Below are positions 10,393 to 18,567 of a DNA stretch of 64,000 nucleotides, piece after piece (position 1 is the first letter of the stretch; each line of letters opens with the position of its first letter). This stretch comes from Acinetobacter higginsii (lineage in GTDB: Bacteria; Pseudomonadota; Gammaproteobacteria; Pseudomonadales; Moraxellaceae). A program made the position numbers and the translations under genes. The stretch spans positions 2,537,387 through 2,601,386 of the forward strand of contig NZ_KB850072.1 of NCBI RefSeq assembly GCF_000369525.1. Reading direction: 5' to 3'. Under the pieces are notes generated by a model. The model was not told where the DNA came from and did no database searches. It saw only the letters and a program-made list of their open reading frames with translations.

Positions 10393-10749
10393 ATGCATCT
10401 AGAATACACTCACGCTTCGGATTATTTCTTTTTTTCACAACTTCTGATGCGCCATATAGAAAGTTATGTTCGAAAACATCCAGATGCTGATAATGCAATT
10501 TTTGATTTAAGAGACATTTACGAAGTATTTAGAGAGGATTTTGCCGCCACAACAACCAATTTAGAAAGTATTCTCAATATTGCCGATGGCTATAAAGTCG
10601 AAACCTTAAATGGAGATCAAACCCTGATCAAAGGTTATAAAATCGATATTAAGAACAATGCGCTACTGATTGACTTCAATGCAGATGCATTGCAGAGCCT
10701 TCGCTCAGGCAAACCATTGATTGAACCCGATCCATCTGTTCATGAATAA
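10393..10749 (+). CDS. Conserved hypothetical protein, 118 aa
   Basis: I do not recognise a named family. The protein is soluble and acidic, with no signal peptide or membrane segment. An alpha-helical N-terminal half (FFFSQLLMRHIESYVRKHP) is followed by a short repeated-strand half (VETLNGDQTLIKGYKIDIKN). A good ribosome site, AAGGAG, lies eight bases before the ATG, and a strong terminator follows, so it is a genuine single-gene transcript or the tail of the cyclase transcript (92-base gap). Codon use resembles that of its neighbours. Function unknown. Confidence 0.75.
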   Translation: MHLEYTHASDYFFFSQLLMRHIESYVRKHPDADNAIFDLRDIYEVFREDFAATTTNLESILNIADGYKVETLNGDQTLIKGYKIDIKNNALLIDFNADALQSLRSGKPLIEPDPSVHE

Positions 10750-10785
10750 ATAGTAATAATTCAAGGTCACCAAAAGACCTGATTT

Positions 10786-10813
10786 AGCCAAAGTATTTTG
10801 CTTTGGCTTTTTT
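10786..10813 (+). terminator. Rho-independent terminator of the 118-aa gene
   Basis: AGCCAAAG (10786-10793), a 7-base loop and CTTTGGCT (10801-10808), followed by a run of T. An eight-base-pair stem plus U-tract on the plus strand, 37 bases after the stop codon. Confidence 0.85.
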
Positions 10814-10826
10814 ATTAATATCAATA

Positions 10827-10856
10827 AAAAAGGAATGATAAATATCATTCCTTTTT
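10827..10856. terminator. Bidirectional terminator between convergent genes
   Basis: A 13-bp perfect stem (10827-10839 with 10844-10856), four-base loop, A-run on the left and T-run on the right. It lies seven bases from the bfmS stop and can act for bfmS (minus) and as a second stop for the plus-strand gene. Confidence 0.85.
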
Positions 10857-10862
10857 CACTAC

Positions 10863-12503
10863 TTATTTTTTAATGACTTGTTTATAACGCTTGGCAGGCC
10901 ACGTCATGATAAAGCGTGCACCGCCCAAGTTTGGACTTTGATCGACTTGAATGGTACCACCAAACCAGTAGGCAATACGGCTGACAATTGACAGACCTAG
11001 ACCATAACCACCTGAAGCACGGGTACGACTGTCATCTAAACGGGCGAAGGCCTCAAAAATACGACTGCGCTCTTGTTCAGGAATCCCCGGCCCGTCATCT
11101 TCGACGCAGACATAGGCATTACCGTCAGCACGAACCCCACCACTAATGCGGACTTTATTATCGCAATAACGTACTGCATTACCGACCAGATTTTGCACCA
11201 CGCGGTGTAGATAGCGACGTTCCGCATCTACTTTCAAGGCTAATGGCGGTGCAATCAGTTCAATTTCTTTTTGCGTCTTCAATGCTTCCGTTTCCATTGC
11301 GACCTGATCCAATACTTCAACCAGTACAATGTCTTCGAAGTCTAGAGATGGCGTACCTTGCTCCAATTTGGCATAGGTCATGATCTCATCAATCAAGGTA
11401 TTGAGTGCTTCAATATCTTTATCAATCATGTCCACTTGCTGAATTCGATAATTATAATCATCTTCTTCAGCCAACATCTCCATACCAAAACGAATCCGTG
11501 CCACAGGTGTTCTGAGTTCATGCGACACCGCACGCATCAATTCACGCTGCGCTTCAATCAAACGCTGAATATGATCTGACATATTGTTATAACTGGATGC
11601 CAAATTTGCCATTTCGTCAGTACCTTCAATGGGTACACGCAATGACAAGTCACCCGACTTCATCTTATTCAAGGCATAACGGACCTGACGAATTTTACGC
11701 TCAAGCGGTAAAATCAGGCCATAAACACCCAAACTTAATAAGAACAAGCTGAATAAGGTGATCCCTGCTGACAGCTGGAACGGCATCCAATTAAACATTG
11801 GAACAGGCCCTAAAATCAGCACTTGCGCAGGATGGTTTGGCATCGGAGAAACAATCGAAATGGTGGTGCCACGCACAGTTGCACTGTCTTTATACAGCAA
11901 CACACTTTGATCTTGGCGCAAACGACCAATCTGCTCCGAATCCAGATTAATGTCTTTAATATCCGCAATTTCAATTGGGTAATAGAAATGCTTTTTAATT
12001 TTGTCTAAATACTCACGCTCCTGCCCCGGATAAAAAATCAAATAATCCAGTACAAAAATCGGTAGCGCTTTCATTTGGCGTTCGCCAATTTTATCGACTT
12101 TAATATAGAGGAAATGCTTAGGGTCGTCTTTCAGGCCAATAATGATATAGCCAATGCCATTATTCGCATCATAACGAACCACTGATTTTTGCTCAGCAAT
12201 ACGTTTTTTCTCGGTACGCGATAGTTCTACCCGTTCAGCATCGACATAGTAGATCGGTAGTTCCAGCAAATCAGATGCATCGGAAATCCAATCTAACTTT
12301 TGTTGCTTTTCTGGCTGACGAGATACCCCTTCACTAATGACATAAGAAATGCCATCGGTAAGAGATTCACGATATTCTTGCGCCCGTTGATAGTTAATGA
12401 TCTGCACCAGCAAATAACAAAATGCGGCAACCACAACAACCAAAACCACCAATCCAGCATAGATACGCAAGAATATGCTGTTTTTCAGTACTCGACTTAC
12501 CAT
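10863..12503 (-). CDS. bfmS: BfmS sensor histidine kinase
   Basis: Membrane histidine kinase, partner of BfmR, controlling envelope, capsule and biofilm functions in Acinetobacter. It has TM1 at about residues 12-36, a periplasmic domain to about 240, TM2 at about 243-264, a HAMP linker with the family's PIEGTDEMANL, and the phospho-acceptor H328 in AVSHELRTPVARI. The C-terminal ATPase domain shows N-box NLVGNAVRYC, DDGPGIP and the glycine-rich GGYGLGLSI. The length of 546 residues fits BfmS/RstB proteins. It lies downstream of bfmR with a 108-base gap containing a hairpin, so its level may be set below that of BfmR. Confidence 0.93.
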   Translation of the reverse strand: MVSRVLKNSIFLRIYAGLVVLVVVVAAFCYLLVQIINYQRAQEYRESLTDGISYVISEGVSRQPEKQQKLDWISDASDLLELPIYYVDAERVELSRTEKKRIAEQKSVVRYDANNGIGYIIIGLKDDPKHFLYIKVDKIGERQMKALPIFVLDYLIFYPGQEREYLDKIKKHFYYPIEIADIKDINLDSEQIGRLRQDQSVLLYKDSATVRGTTISIVSPMPNHPAQVLILGPVPMFNWMPFQLSAGITLFSLFLLSLGVYGLILPLERKIRQVRYALNKMKSGDLSLRVPIEGTDEMANLASSYNNMSDHIQRLIEAQRELMRAVSHELRTPVARIRFGMEMLAEEDDYNYRIQQVDMIDKDIEALNTLIDEIMTYAKLEQGTPSLDFEDIVLVEVLDQVAMETEALKTQKEIELIAPPLALKVDAERRYLHRVVQNLVGNAVRYCDNKVRISGGVRADGNAYVCVEDDGPGIPEQERSRIFEAFARLDDSRTRASGGYGLGLSIVSRIAYWFGGTIQVDQSPNLGGARFIMTWPAKRYKQVIKK

Positions 12504-12570
12504 AGGGTAAATAATTCCAAGCTAGTTAAAATCTCTCCTGAACAGCCACGCTGTACAAGTCCCTCCTCTA

Positions 12571-12610
12571 TCAAGGGAAAAGCCCCCTTTTAAAAGGAGG
12601 CTTTAGAGAG
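12571..12610 (-). other. Hairpin between bfmR and bfmS (attenuator or intergenic repeat)
   Basis: Positions 12581-12602 form an 11-bp inverted repeat with one mismatch (AGCCCCCTTTT / AAAAGGAGGCT). On the minus strand the stem is followed by TTTTCCC. This could partly terminate transcription leaving bfmR. A similar CT-rich hairpin follows nrdA at 16732-16750, which suggests a dispersed intergenic repeat type. Confidence 0.45.
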
Positions 12611-12611
12611 T

Positions 12612-13328
12612 TTAGATTCCGTTGGTTTCTTTAACGAATAAATAACCTTTACTACGCACTGTTTTGATACGTTTTGGATTTTCTGGGTCATCACCGATTT
12701 TTGGACGGATACGTGAAATACGTACATCGATCGAACGATCTTGACCATCGTATTCAATACCACGAAGACGCTCAAAGATATCTTCACGAGACAAGATACG
12801 ACCAGCGTTTGAAGCCAACAACCATAACAAGTCATATTCAGCGCTGGTGAAATCGACCAACTCACCATTTAAGGTTACTGAACGACCACCGTTATCAATC
12901 ACAAGGTCATCAAACTCGATACGTTGAGCAACTTCATCTTCAACTGTTTTGTCAGTACGGCGTAATAAAGCACGGATACGCGCTAATAACACACGTGGTT
13001 GAACAGGTTTCGCAACATAATCGTCTGCACCCATTTCCAAGCCAAGAACCTGATCCATATCTTCAGTACGTGCAGTAAGCATCAAAATTGGTTGATGGTA
13101 ATGCGGACGTACTTCACGACAAACGGTTAGGCCATCTGCGCCTGGTAACATCACATCGAGAACCACTAAATCTGGTTGCTCGCTGATAATGCGACGAATT
13201 GCACGATTACCATCCGTTTCGACTCCAACTTCTAAACCGTTACGAATCAAATACTCTTGTGTTAAACGTGCTAAGCGTTCGTCATCTTCTACGATCAAAA
13301 TCTTCGGTAACTTTTCTTCTTGGCTCAT
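12612..13328 (-). CDS. bfmR: BfmR response regulator (OmpR family)
   Basis: DNA-binding response regulator of the BfmRS system. The receiver domain has the acidic pair ED at residues 15-16, the phosphorylation site D58 in VVLDVMLPG, T86 in LTART and K107 in AKPVQP. The C-terminal OmpR-type winged helix contains TSAEYDLLWLLASNAG and ends VRSKGYLF. At 238 residues it matches BfmR. It is the first gene of the operon, and more than 500 bases of leader DNA separate it from the divergent nrdA. Confidence 0.95.
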   Translation of the reverse strand: MSQEEKLPKILIVEDDERLARLTQEYLIRNGLEVGVETDGNRAIRRIISEQPDLVVLDVMLPGADGLTVCREVRPHYHQPILMLTARTEDMDQVLGLEMGADDYVAKPVQPRVLLARIRALLRRTDKTVEDEVAQRIEFDDLVIDNGGRSVTLNGELVDFTSAEYDLLWLLASNAGRILSREDIFERLRGIEYDGQDRSIDVRISRIRPKIGDDPENPKRIKTVRSKGYLFVKETNGI

Positions 13329-13615
13329 TTGTTTGCCCCTAAAATCTGAGTGAATCTATCTATGAAATCTGACAGATACATTGGTTTATGTTTTGCAATA
13401 TACACACGTTTACATTGTAAACAAGTAGGCGTTCACCAAACTGATACACGCCTAACCCCTTTTGTTATATTTTTATTAAAATTATGAATTTTAATATATT
13501 TTTCAGCTCTCTATGCTTTTTCCGACAGGATGAATATTTAGTATAGATTTTGTGCCAATGTTAAACAATTTGTTTCTTTATTCACCCAAAACAATTTAAG
13601 TGTCTGTTTTTTGAG

Positions 13616-13624
13616 TTATCCACA
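13616..13624 (+). promoter_or_regulatory. DnaA box upstream of nrdA
   Basis: TTATCCACA, a perfect consensus DnaA box, followed 3 bases later by the weaker TTATCTATA (13628-13636). E. coli nrdAB is known to be controlled by DnaA boxes in its promoter, so the site here may link dNTP synthesis to replication initiation. Confidence 0.6.
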
Positions 13625-13738
13625 GAGTTATCTATAAGCCTTTTTTAACGGCTTTGATATGCTATGTGACTGTGATTTCAGCAGTTAACACATGAAAAAA
13701 AAATTAGTAAAAAGTCAAGGATTGATCTACTGCAAAAA

Positions 13739-13786
13739 ATCCCGTATCTTGTGTTGAAAATAAACTTTAACCACTAAGTATTGTGT
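13739..13786 (+). promoter_or_regulatory. Tandem NrdR-like boxes
   Basis: Two 16-mers match the NrdR box consensus (acaCwAtATaTwGtgt). The right box, 13771-13786, read on the minus strand matches 13 of 16. The left box, 13739-13754, matches 11 of 16. Their starts are 32 bases apart, leaving 16 bases between them, which is the three-helical-turn spacing known for NrdR operators. They lie about 90-130 bases before the nrdA start. Confidence 0.65.
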
Positions 13787-13872
13787 TTATCCCTCAAACA
13801 TCGTGGCATACTTTTTGCTCGATTCAAACGGTCCATGAACATAAAAATAGATGATAATGGAGCTATGCTGAC

Positions 13873-16707
13873 ATGAGCATCATCACTTCTACTCCTGGCC
13901 AACTTCAGGTCATTAAGCGCACCGGTGAGATTGCGACATTTAATGCCGAGAAAATTTCTGTTGCGATTGGGAAAGCATTTTTAGCTGTTGAAGGTCAACA
14001 AGGTACTGACTCAAGTCGTATCCATGACCGTATCACTCAACTGACTGAAATGGTAATGAACACATTTAATCGTCGTTTGCCTTCTGGCGGTACGATTCAT
14101 ATCGAAGAAATTCAAGACCAAGTTGAATTGGCATTGATGCGTACAGGCGAGCAAAAAGTTGCACGTGCCTACGTCATTTATCGTGACCAACGCGCAAGTG
14201 CTCGTCAGCAAACTGGTGCGAACCATCACCCTACCCTTCAAATTACAGATGCCAATGGTCAGCTCCAACCATTGGATTTGGATGCGCTTACAGCCACCAT
14301 TGAAACTGCAAGTGAAGGTCTAGAGGGAATTGATGTTCAAGCCATTCTTGATGAAACGGTGAAGAACTTATATAACGGCGTAAAAGAAAGCGATATCGCG
14401 ACCACCATGATGATGGCAACGCGTACCCGTATCGAACAAGAGCCAAACTATACTTATGTGACTGCGCGTTTACTTAGTAGCGAACTCGTTAGCACAGGTT
14501 TAGAGTTCCTCGGTCTACCGACAGACACCTTAGAAGGTGATGCTTTAGAAACCTTCTTGAAGAAAGGTATTGAGCTTGATCTTCTTTCTAAAGACTTGCT
14601 TGATTTTGACCTTGCAAAATTGGCTGCTGCGATCAAACCAGAACGCTCAAACCAATTCACCTATTTAGGTCTACAAACTTTATTTGACCGTTACTTCATC
14701 CATTCAAATGGCGTGCGTTTTGAATTACCACAATTATTCTTTATGCGTGTATCAATGGGTCTTTCGCTCAATGAAGAAAACAGAGAAGATCGTGCAATCG
14801 AGTTCTATGACTTATTGTCTAGCTTCGACTACATGGCTTCTACACCAACGCTCTTTAACTCAGGTACATTGCGTCCGCAATTATCTAGCTGTTACTTAAC
14901 CACCATCGGTGATGACCTGTATGACATTTATGGTGCAATGCGTGACAACGCGATGCTATCAAAATGGGCGGGTGGTTTAGGTAATGACTGGACACCTGTA
15001 CGTGCATTGAACTCTTATATCAAAGGCACCAACGGTAAATCTCAAGGTGTGGTTCCGTTCCTTAAAGTTGCGAACGATACAGCCGTTGCAGTAAACCAAG
15101 GCGGTAAGCGTAAAGGTGCAGTTTGTGCATACCTTGAAACTTGGCACTTGGATGTTGAAGAATTCCTAGAGCTACGTAAAAACACAGGTGATGACCGTCG
15201 TCGTACCCACGACATGAACACAGCGAACTGGGTTCCTGACTTGTTCATGCAACGTGTGTTTGAAGATGCTGAATGGACCTTGTTCACACCGTCTGAAACA
15301 CCAGACCTGCATGATTTAACTGGCGCAGAATTCGCTGAGCGTTATGCACACTACGAAGCTGTAGCAAAAGAACAAAACATGCTACACAAGAAAGTACGTG
15401 CTAAAGATTTATGGCGCAAAATGCTTTCGATGTTGTTCGAAACTGGTCACCCGTGGATCACATTCAAAGACGTATGTAACTTACGTTCACCACAACAACA
15501 CGTGGGCGTGGTTCACTCATCTAACTTGTGTACAGAAATCACTTTAAACACAAACCAAGATGAAATCGCAGTCTGTAACTTAGGTTCGATCAACCTTGTA
15601 CAACACGTTCAAGGTGGCGTATTAGATCGTGAAAAGCTTGCTCGTACAGTGAAAACTGCGGTGCGTATGCTCGATAACGTAATCGACATTAACTACTATG
15701 CTGTACCACAAGCGAAAACGTCGAACTTGAAACACCGCCCTGTGGGTATGGGGATCATGGGCTTCCAAGATGCATTGTATGAAATGAATCTTGCTTATGG
15801 TTCAGATGCAGCCGTTGATTTCGCTGATGAATCGATGGAAGTGATCAGCTACTACGCAATCGAAACATCAAGTAACCTTGCGCTTGAACGTGGTGCTTAC
15901 TCAACATTTAAAGGTTCATTGTGGGATCAAGGTATCTTGCCAATCGACTCTTTAGAAATCGTTGCGAAATCACGCCCAGAGCGTATGTTCGAAGTGGATC
16001 GTACTCAACGTTTAGACTGGGACACTTTACGTGCCAAAGTTCAAAAAGACGGTATGCGTAACTCAAATGTGATGGCGATTGCACCGACTGCAACCATCTC
16101 TAACATTTGTGGCGTGTCTCAATCAATTGAGCCAACGTTCCAGAACTTGTATGTGAAATCGAACCTTTCTGGTGAATTCACAGTGATCAACCCTTACCTT
16201 GTTCGTGCATTAAAAGAACGTGGTCTTTGGGATACCGTCATGGTCAATGATCTAAAACACTTCGAAGGTTCAGTTCAAAAGATTGCACGTATTCCTGAAG
16301 AATTAAAAGCAATCTTCGCGACTGCATTTGAAGTGGATACTCGCTGGATCGTAGATGCTGCATCACGTCGTCAAAAATGGATCGACCAAGCACAGTCATT
16401 GAACCTTTACATCGCTGGCGCGAATGGTAAGAAACTTGACATCACGTATAAGATGGCATGGTTACGTGGTCTTAAAACAACTTATTACCTCCGAGCTTTA
16501 GGTGCAACATCGGCTGAGAAATCAACCATTAACACGGGTGCACTGAATGCAGTTAAACCAGCATCGGTTGAAGCGCCTGTGGTTGCGGCAGCAGCGGTTG
16601 TAGCAGAAAAAGCTGAAGTTCAAACTGAAGATGATGGTTTCTCAACAGCAGCGCCAGTGCCATTGGCCTGTTCAATTGACAACCCAGACTGCGAAGCTTG
16701 TCAGTAA
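13873..16707 (+). CDS. nrdA: Class Ia ribonucleoside-diphosphate reductase, alpha subunit
   Basis: Reduces ribonucleoside diphosphates to deoxynucleotides together with NrdB. Residues ~10-110 form an ATP-cone allosteric domain (VIKRTGE, LMRTGEQKVARAYVIYRDQR). A second, more degenerate cone-like segment follows to ~210, as in Pseudomonas enzymes. The catalytic core carries N551-x-C553-x-E555 with the thiyl-radical cysteine, and redox cysteines in SSCYLTT and in AVCNLGSINL. The C-terminal C940-x-x-C943 pair would be re-reduced by thioredoxin or glutaredoxin. At 944 residues it is long because of the doubled N-terminus. It is separated from nrdB by 362 bases with a small ORF. Confidence 0.95.
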   Translation: MSIITSTPGQLQVIKRTGEIATFNAEKISVAIGKAFLAVEGQQGTDSSRIHDRITQLTEMVMNTFNRRLPSGGTIHIEEIQDQVELALMRTGEQKVARAYVIYRDQRASARQQTGANHHPTLQITDANGQLQPLDLDALTATIETASEGLEGIDVQAILDETVKNLYNGVKESDIATTMMMATRTRIEQEPNYTYVTARLLSSELVSTGLEFLGLPTDTLEGDALETFLKKGIELDLLSKDLLDFDLAKLAAAIKPERSNQFTYLGLQTLFDRYFIHSNGVRFELPQLFFMRVSMGLSLNEENREDRAIEFYDLLSSFDYMASTPTLFNSGTLRPQLSSCYLTTIGDDLYDIYGAMRDNAMLSKWAGGLGNDWTPVRALNSYIKGTNGKSQGVVPFLKVANDTAVAVNQGGKRKGAVCAYLETWHLDVEEFLELRKNTGDDRRRTHDMNTANWVPDLFMQRVFEDAEWTLFTPSETPDLHDLTGAEFAERYAHYEAVAKEQNMLHKKVRAKDLWRKMLSMLFETGHPWITFKDVCNLRSPQQHVGVVHSSNLCTEITLNTNQDEIAVCNLGSINLVQHVQGGVLDREKLARTVKTAVRMLDNVIDINYYAVPQAKTSNLKHRPVGMGIMGFQDALYEMNLAYGSDAAVDFADESMEVISYYAIETSSNLALERGAYSTFKGSLWDQGILPIDSLEIVAKSRPERMFEVDRTQRLDWDTLRAKVQKDGMRNSNVMAIAPTATISNICGVSQSIEPTFQNLYVKSNLSGEFTVINPYLVRALKERGLWDTVMVNDLKHFEGSVQKIARIPEELKAIFATAFEVDTRWIVDAASRRQKWIDQAQSLNLYIAGANGKKLDITYKMAWLRGLKTTYYLRALGATSAEKSTINTGALNAVKPASVEAPVVAAAAVVAEKAEVQTEDDGFSTAAPVPLACSIDNPDCEACQ

Positions 16708-16731
16708 TTTCACACCTCTCTCAATAAATTC

Positions 16732-16750
16732 CCTCTCCTTTTAGGAGAGG
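16732..16750 (+). terminator. Hairpin after nrdA
   Basis: CCTCTCCT / AGGAGAGG, an 8-bp stem with a three-base loop, 25 bases after the nrdA stop. No U-tract follows, so it may be an RNA-stabilising or processing hairpin, or a dispersed Acinetobacter intergenic repeat, rather than a full terminator. Confidence 0.4.
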
Positions 16751-16800
16751 TGAAGAGCGACTAAAGCTCCGCAAGAGAAGTTTCTATTGAGGCATAGATT

Positions 16801-16932
16801 ATGTTCCATCTCAGTCATAATTATCAATTTGGTGTGATAGTCCTGATCTGTGCCTTTTTAGTGTTTTATATTCCAATGGTTTACGCATTTTTTAAAATAC
16901 GTAAACAACAGCGTAAGCAAAATAAGTTTTAG
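16801..16932 (+). CDS. Predicted 43-residue single-pass membrane peptide
   Basis: A short frame between nrdA and nrdB, from ATG 16801 to TAG 16932. The peptide has a hydrophobic core of about 20 residues (residues 11-31, FGVIVLICAFLVFYIPMVYA), a single predicted membrane helix. It ends in a strongly basic tail rich in Lys, Arg and Gln, which would keep the tail in the cytoplasm. GAGG lies about 10 bases before the ATG. It follows nrdA by 93 bases in the same direction. No family recognised. It could be a small-membrane-protein gene or a chance frame; conservation in relatives would decide. Confidence 0.5.
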   Translation: MFHLSHNYQFGVIVLICAFLVFYIPMVYAFFKIRKQQRKQNKF

Positions 16933-17069
16933 GGATTATCGGTGTCCATTGGTCACTTTTTAAAATTTCAGTCAATAAAACTTAATTTTGCTTACACAAA
17001 TTGAGCGTATAGTAGGACATCTCCTTGCTTGAGATGTCTAAATAAAAGATATAAAGCAACGAAGAGAGA

Positions 17070-18359
17070 ATGAATATGTCTATCCTTAGTTGGGACGATT
17101 TTGAAGATGATTCGCAAAAACCGACTGCACCTGAACACAAGTCTGCGCCCATCGACACGCAAAAAACGGTTAATACGCAAGTGGTATCTGATTCAGAGCA
17201 ATCATCGCCGCGCGTGGCTGCTGCACAACCCGCTGGAACCAGTACCGTGCGATCAACAAATCCAACCGATTCGTTGGCACGAGCATCTGCTGCCTTAGAA
17301 CATTTAGATGCTGCACCTGGCTTGGAAGAGCTTGAGATGGGTGCACAGCGTGTTCAGGTTGATGATAAAGCAATGATCAACTGTCGCGCTGACTTAAACC
17401 AGCTTGTTCCGTTTAAATACGAGTGGGCTTGGCAGAAGTATCTTGACGGGTGTGCAAACCACTGGATGCCGCAAGAAGTCAACATGAACCATGATATCGC
17501 GCTTTGGAAGTCTGAAAATGGCTTAACTGAAGATGAGCGTACCATCATCATGCGTTCTTTGGGTTTCTTCTCGACTGCGGACTCATTGGTTGCAAACAAC
17601 TTGGTGTTGGCGATCTATCGTCACATTACTAACCCTGAATGCCGTCAGTACATCTTGCGTCAAGCATTTGAAGAAGCGATTCACACGCATGCTTATCAAT
17701 ACTGCATCGAATCTCTGGGTATGGACGAAGGCGAAGTCTTCAACATGTATCGCGAGATTCCATCTGTTGCACGTAAAGCATCGTGGGGCTTGAAGTACAC
17801 TCAATCTTTAAGTGATCCTACTTTCAATACAGGTACGCCTGAAAACGACCAACGTTTATTGCGCAACTTGATCGCGTTCTATTGCGTTCTTGAAGGGATC
17901 TTCTTCTACTGTGGCTTTACTCAAATCTTGAGTATGGGTCGTCGTAACAAGATGAATGGTGTTGCTGAGCAGTTCCAGTACATCTTGCGTGATGAGTCTA
18001 TGCACTTGAACTTCGGTATCGACATGATCAACCAGATCAAGATCGAGAACCCGCATTTGTGGACGGCTGAGTTCCAAGAAGAAGTGATTCAAATGATTCT
18101 TGAAGGCACGATGCTTGAGATCGAATATGCGCGTGACACGATGCCACGTGGTGTATTGGGTATGAATGCAAGCATGATGGAAGAATACTTGAAGTTCATC
18201 TGTAACCGTCGTTTAGCACAACTTGGTTTACCTGAGCAGTTTGCTGGTGTAACCAACCCGTTTGGCTGGATGTCTGAGATGATGGACTTGCGTAAAGAGA
18301 AGAACTTCTTTGAAACGCGTGTAACAGACTACCAAACTGGTGGTGCGTTAAGCTGGTAA
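17070..18359 (+). CDS. nrdB: Class Ia ribonucleoside-diphosphate reductase, beta subunit
   Basis: Ferritin-like subunit that houses the di-iron centre and tyrosyl radical needed by NrdA. Metal-ligand motifs are visible in the order ADSLVANN, AFEEAIHTHAYQY and RDESMHLNFG. The N-terminal ~85 residues (SILSWDDFEDD, then a Pro/Ser/Gln-rich low-complexity linker) precede the conserved domain and make the protein 429 residues, longer than E. coli NrdB. The start may be two codons later (17076); a purine-rich GAAGAGAG precedes both. It ends VTDYQTGGALSW, the NrdA-binding tail. Confidence 0.95.
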   Translation: MNMSILSWDDFEDDSQKPTAPEHKSAPIDTQKTVNTQVVSDSEQSSPRVAAAQPAGTSTVRSTNPTDSLARASAALEHLDAAPGLEELEMGAQRVQVDDKAMINCRADLNQLVPFKYEWAWQKYLDGCANHWMPQEVNMNHDIALWKSENGLTEDERTIIMRSLGFFSTADSLVANNLVLAIYRHITNPECRQYILRQAFEEAIHTHAYQYCIESLGMDEGEVFNMYREIPSVARKASWGLKYTQSLSDPTFNTGTPENDQRLLRNLIAFYCVLEGIFFYCGFTQILSMGRRNKMNGVAEQFQYILRDESMHLNFGIDMINQIKIENPHLWTAEFQEEVIQMILEGTMLEIEYARDTMPRGVLGMNASMMEEYLKFICNRRLAQLGLPEQFAGVTNPFGWMSEMMDLRKEKNFFETRVTDYQTGGALSW

Positions 18360-18400
18360 GTTGAATGCCACACGACACATGAGTTGTGGTAAATAATAAA

Positions 18401-18430
18401 ACGGCTGTTATGTAACAACATGACAGTCGT
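18401..18430 (+). terminator. Hairpin downstream of nrdB
   Basis: ACGGCTGTTATGT (18401-18413) pairs with ACATGACAGTCGT (18418-18430), 13 pairs with two G-U. It lies 41 bases after the stop, without a clear U-run. It probably ends or stabilises the nrdB transcript and marks the left edge of the AT-rich insert. Confidence 0.5.
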
Positions 18431-18567
18431 TAATTATAAAATTTAGGTATATTTTCTTTGTTTTATAAAAAGATAAAATTTAAAGATTTATGGATGTATT
18501 CAGACTTATATTTGATTTTTAAAATTAAGTCGATATTAAGAATCTCAATAACTGCGTACTAATCAAT

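Larger units (their letters stand above)
13329..13872. other. Divergent regulatory region bfmR / nrdA
   Basis: This 544-base gap has no gene. It is AT-rich and holds the bfmR promoter region (left) and the nrdA control region (right), with a consensus DnaA box and a pair of NrdR-like boxes described separately. The stretch 13440-13600 is mostly A/T with no recognised element. Confidence 0.7.
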
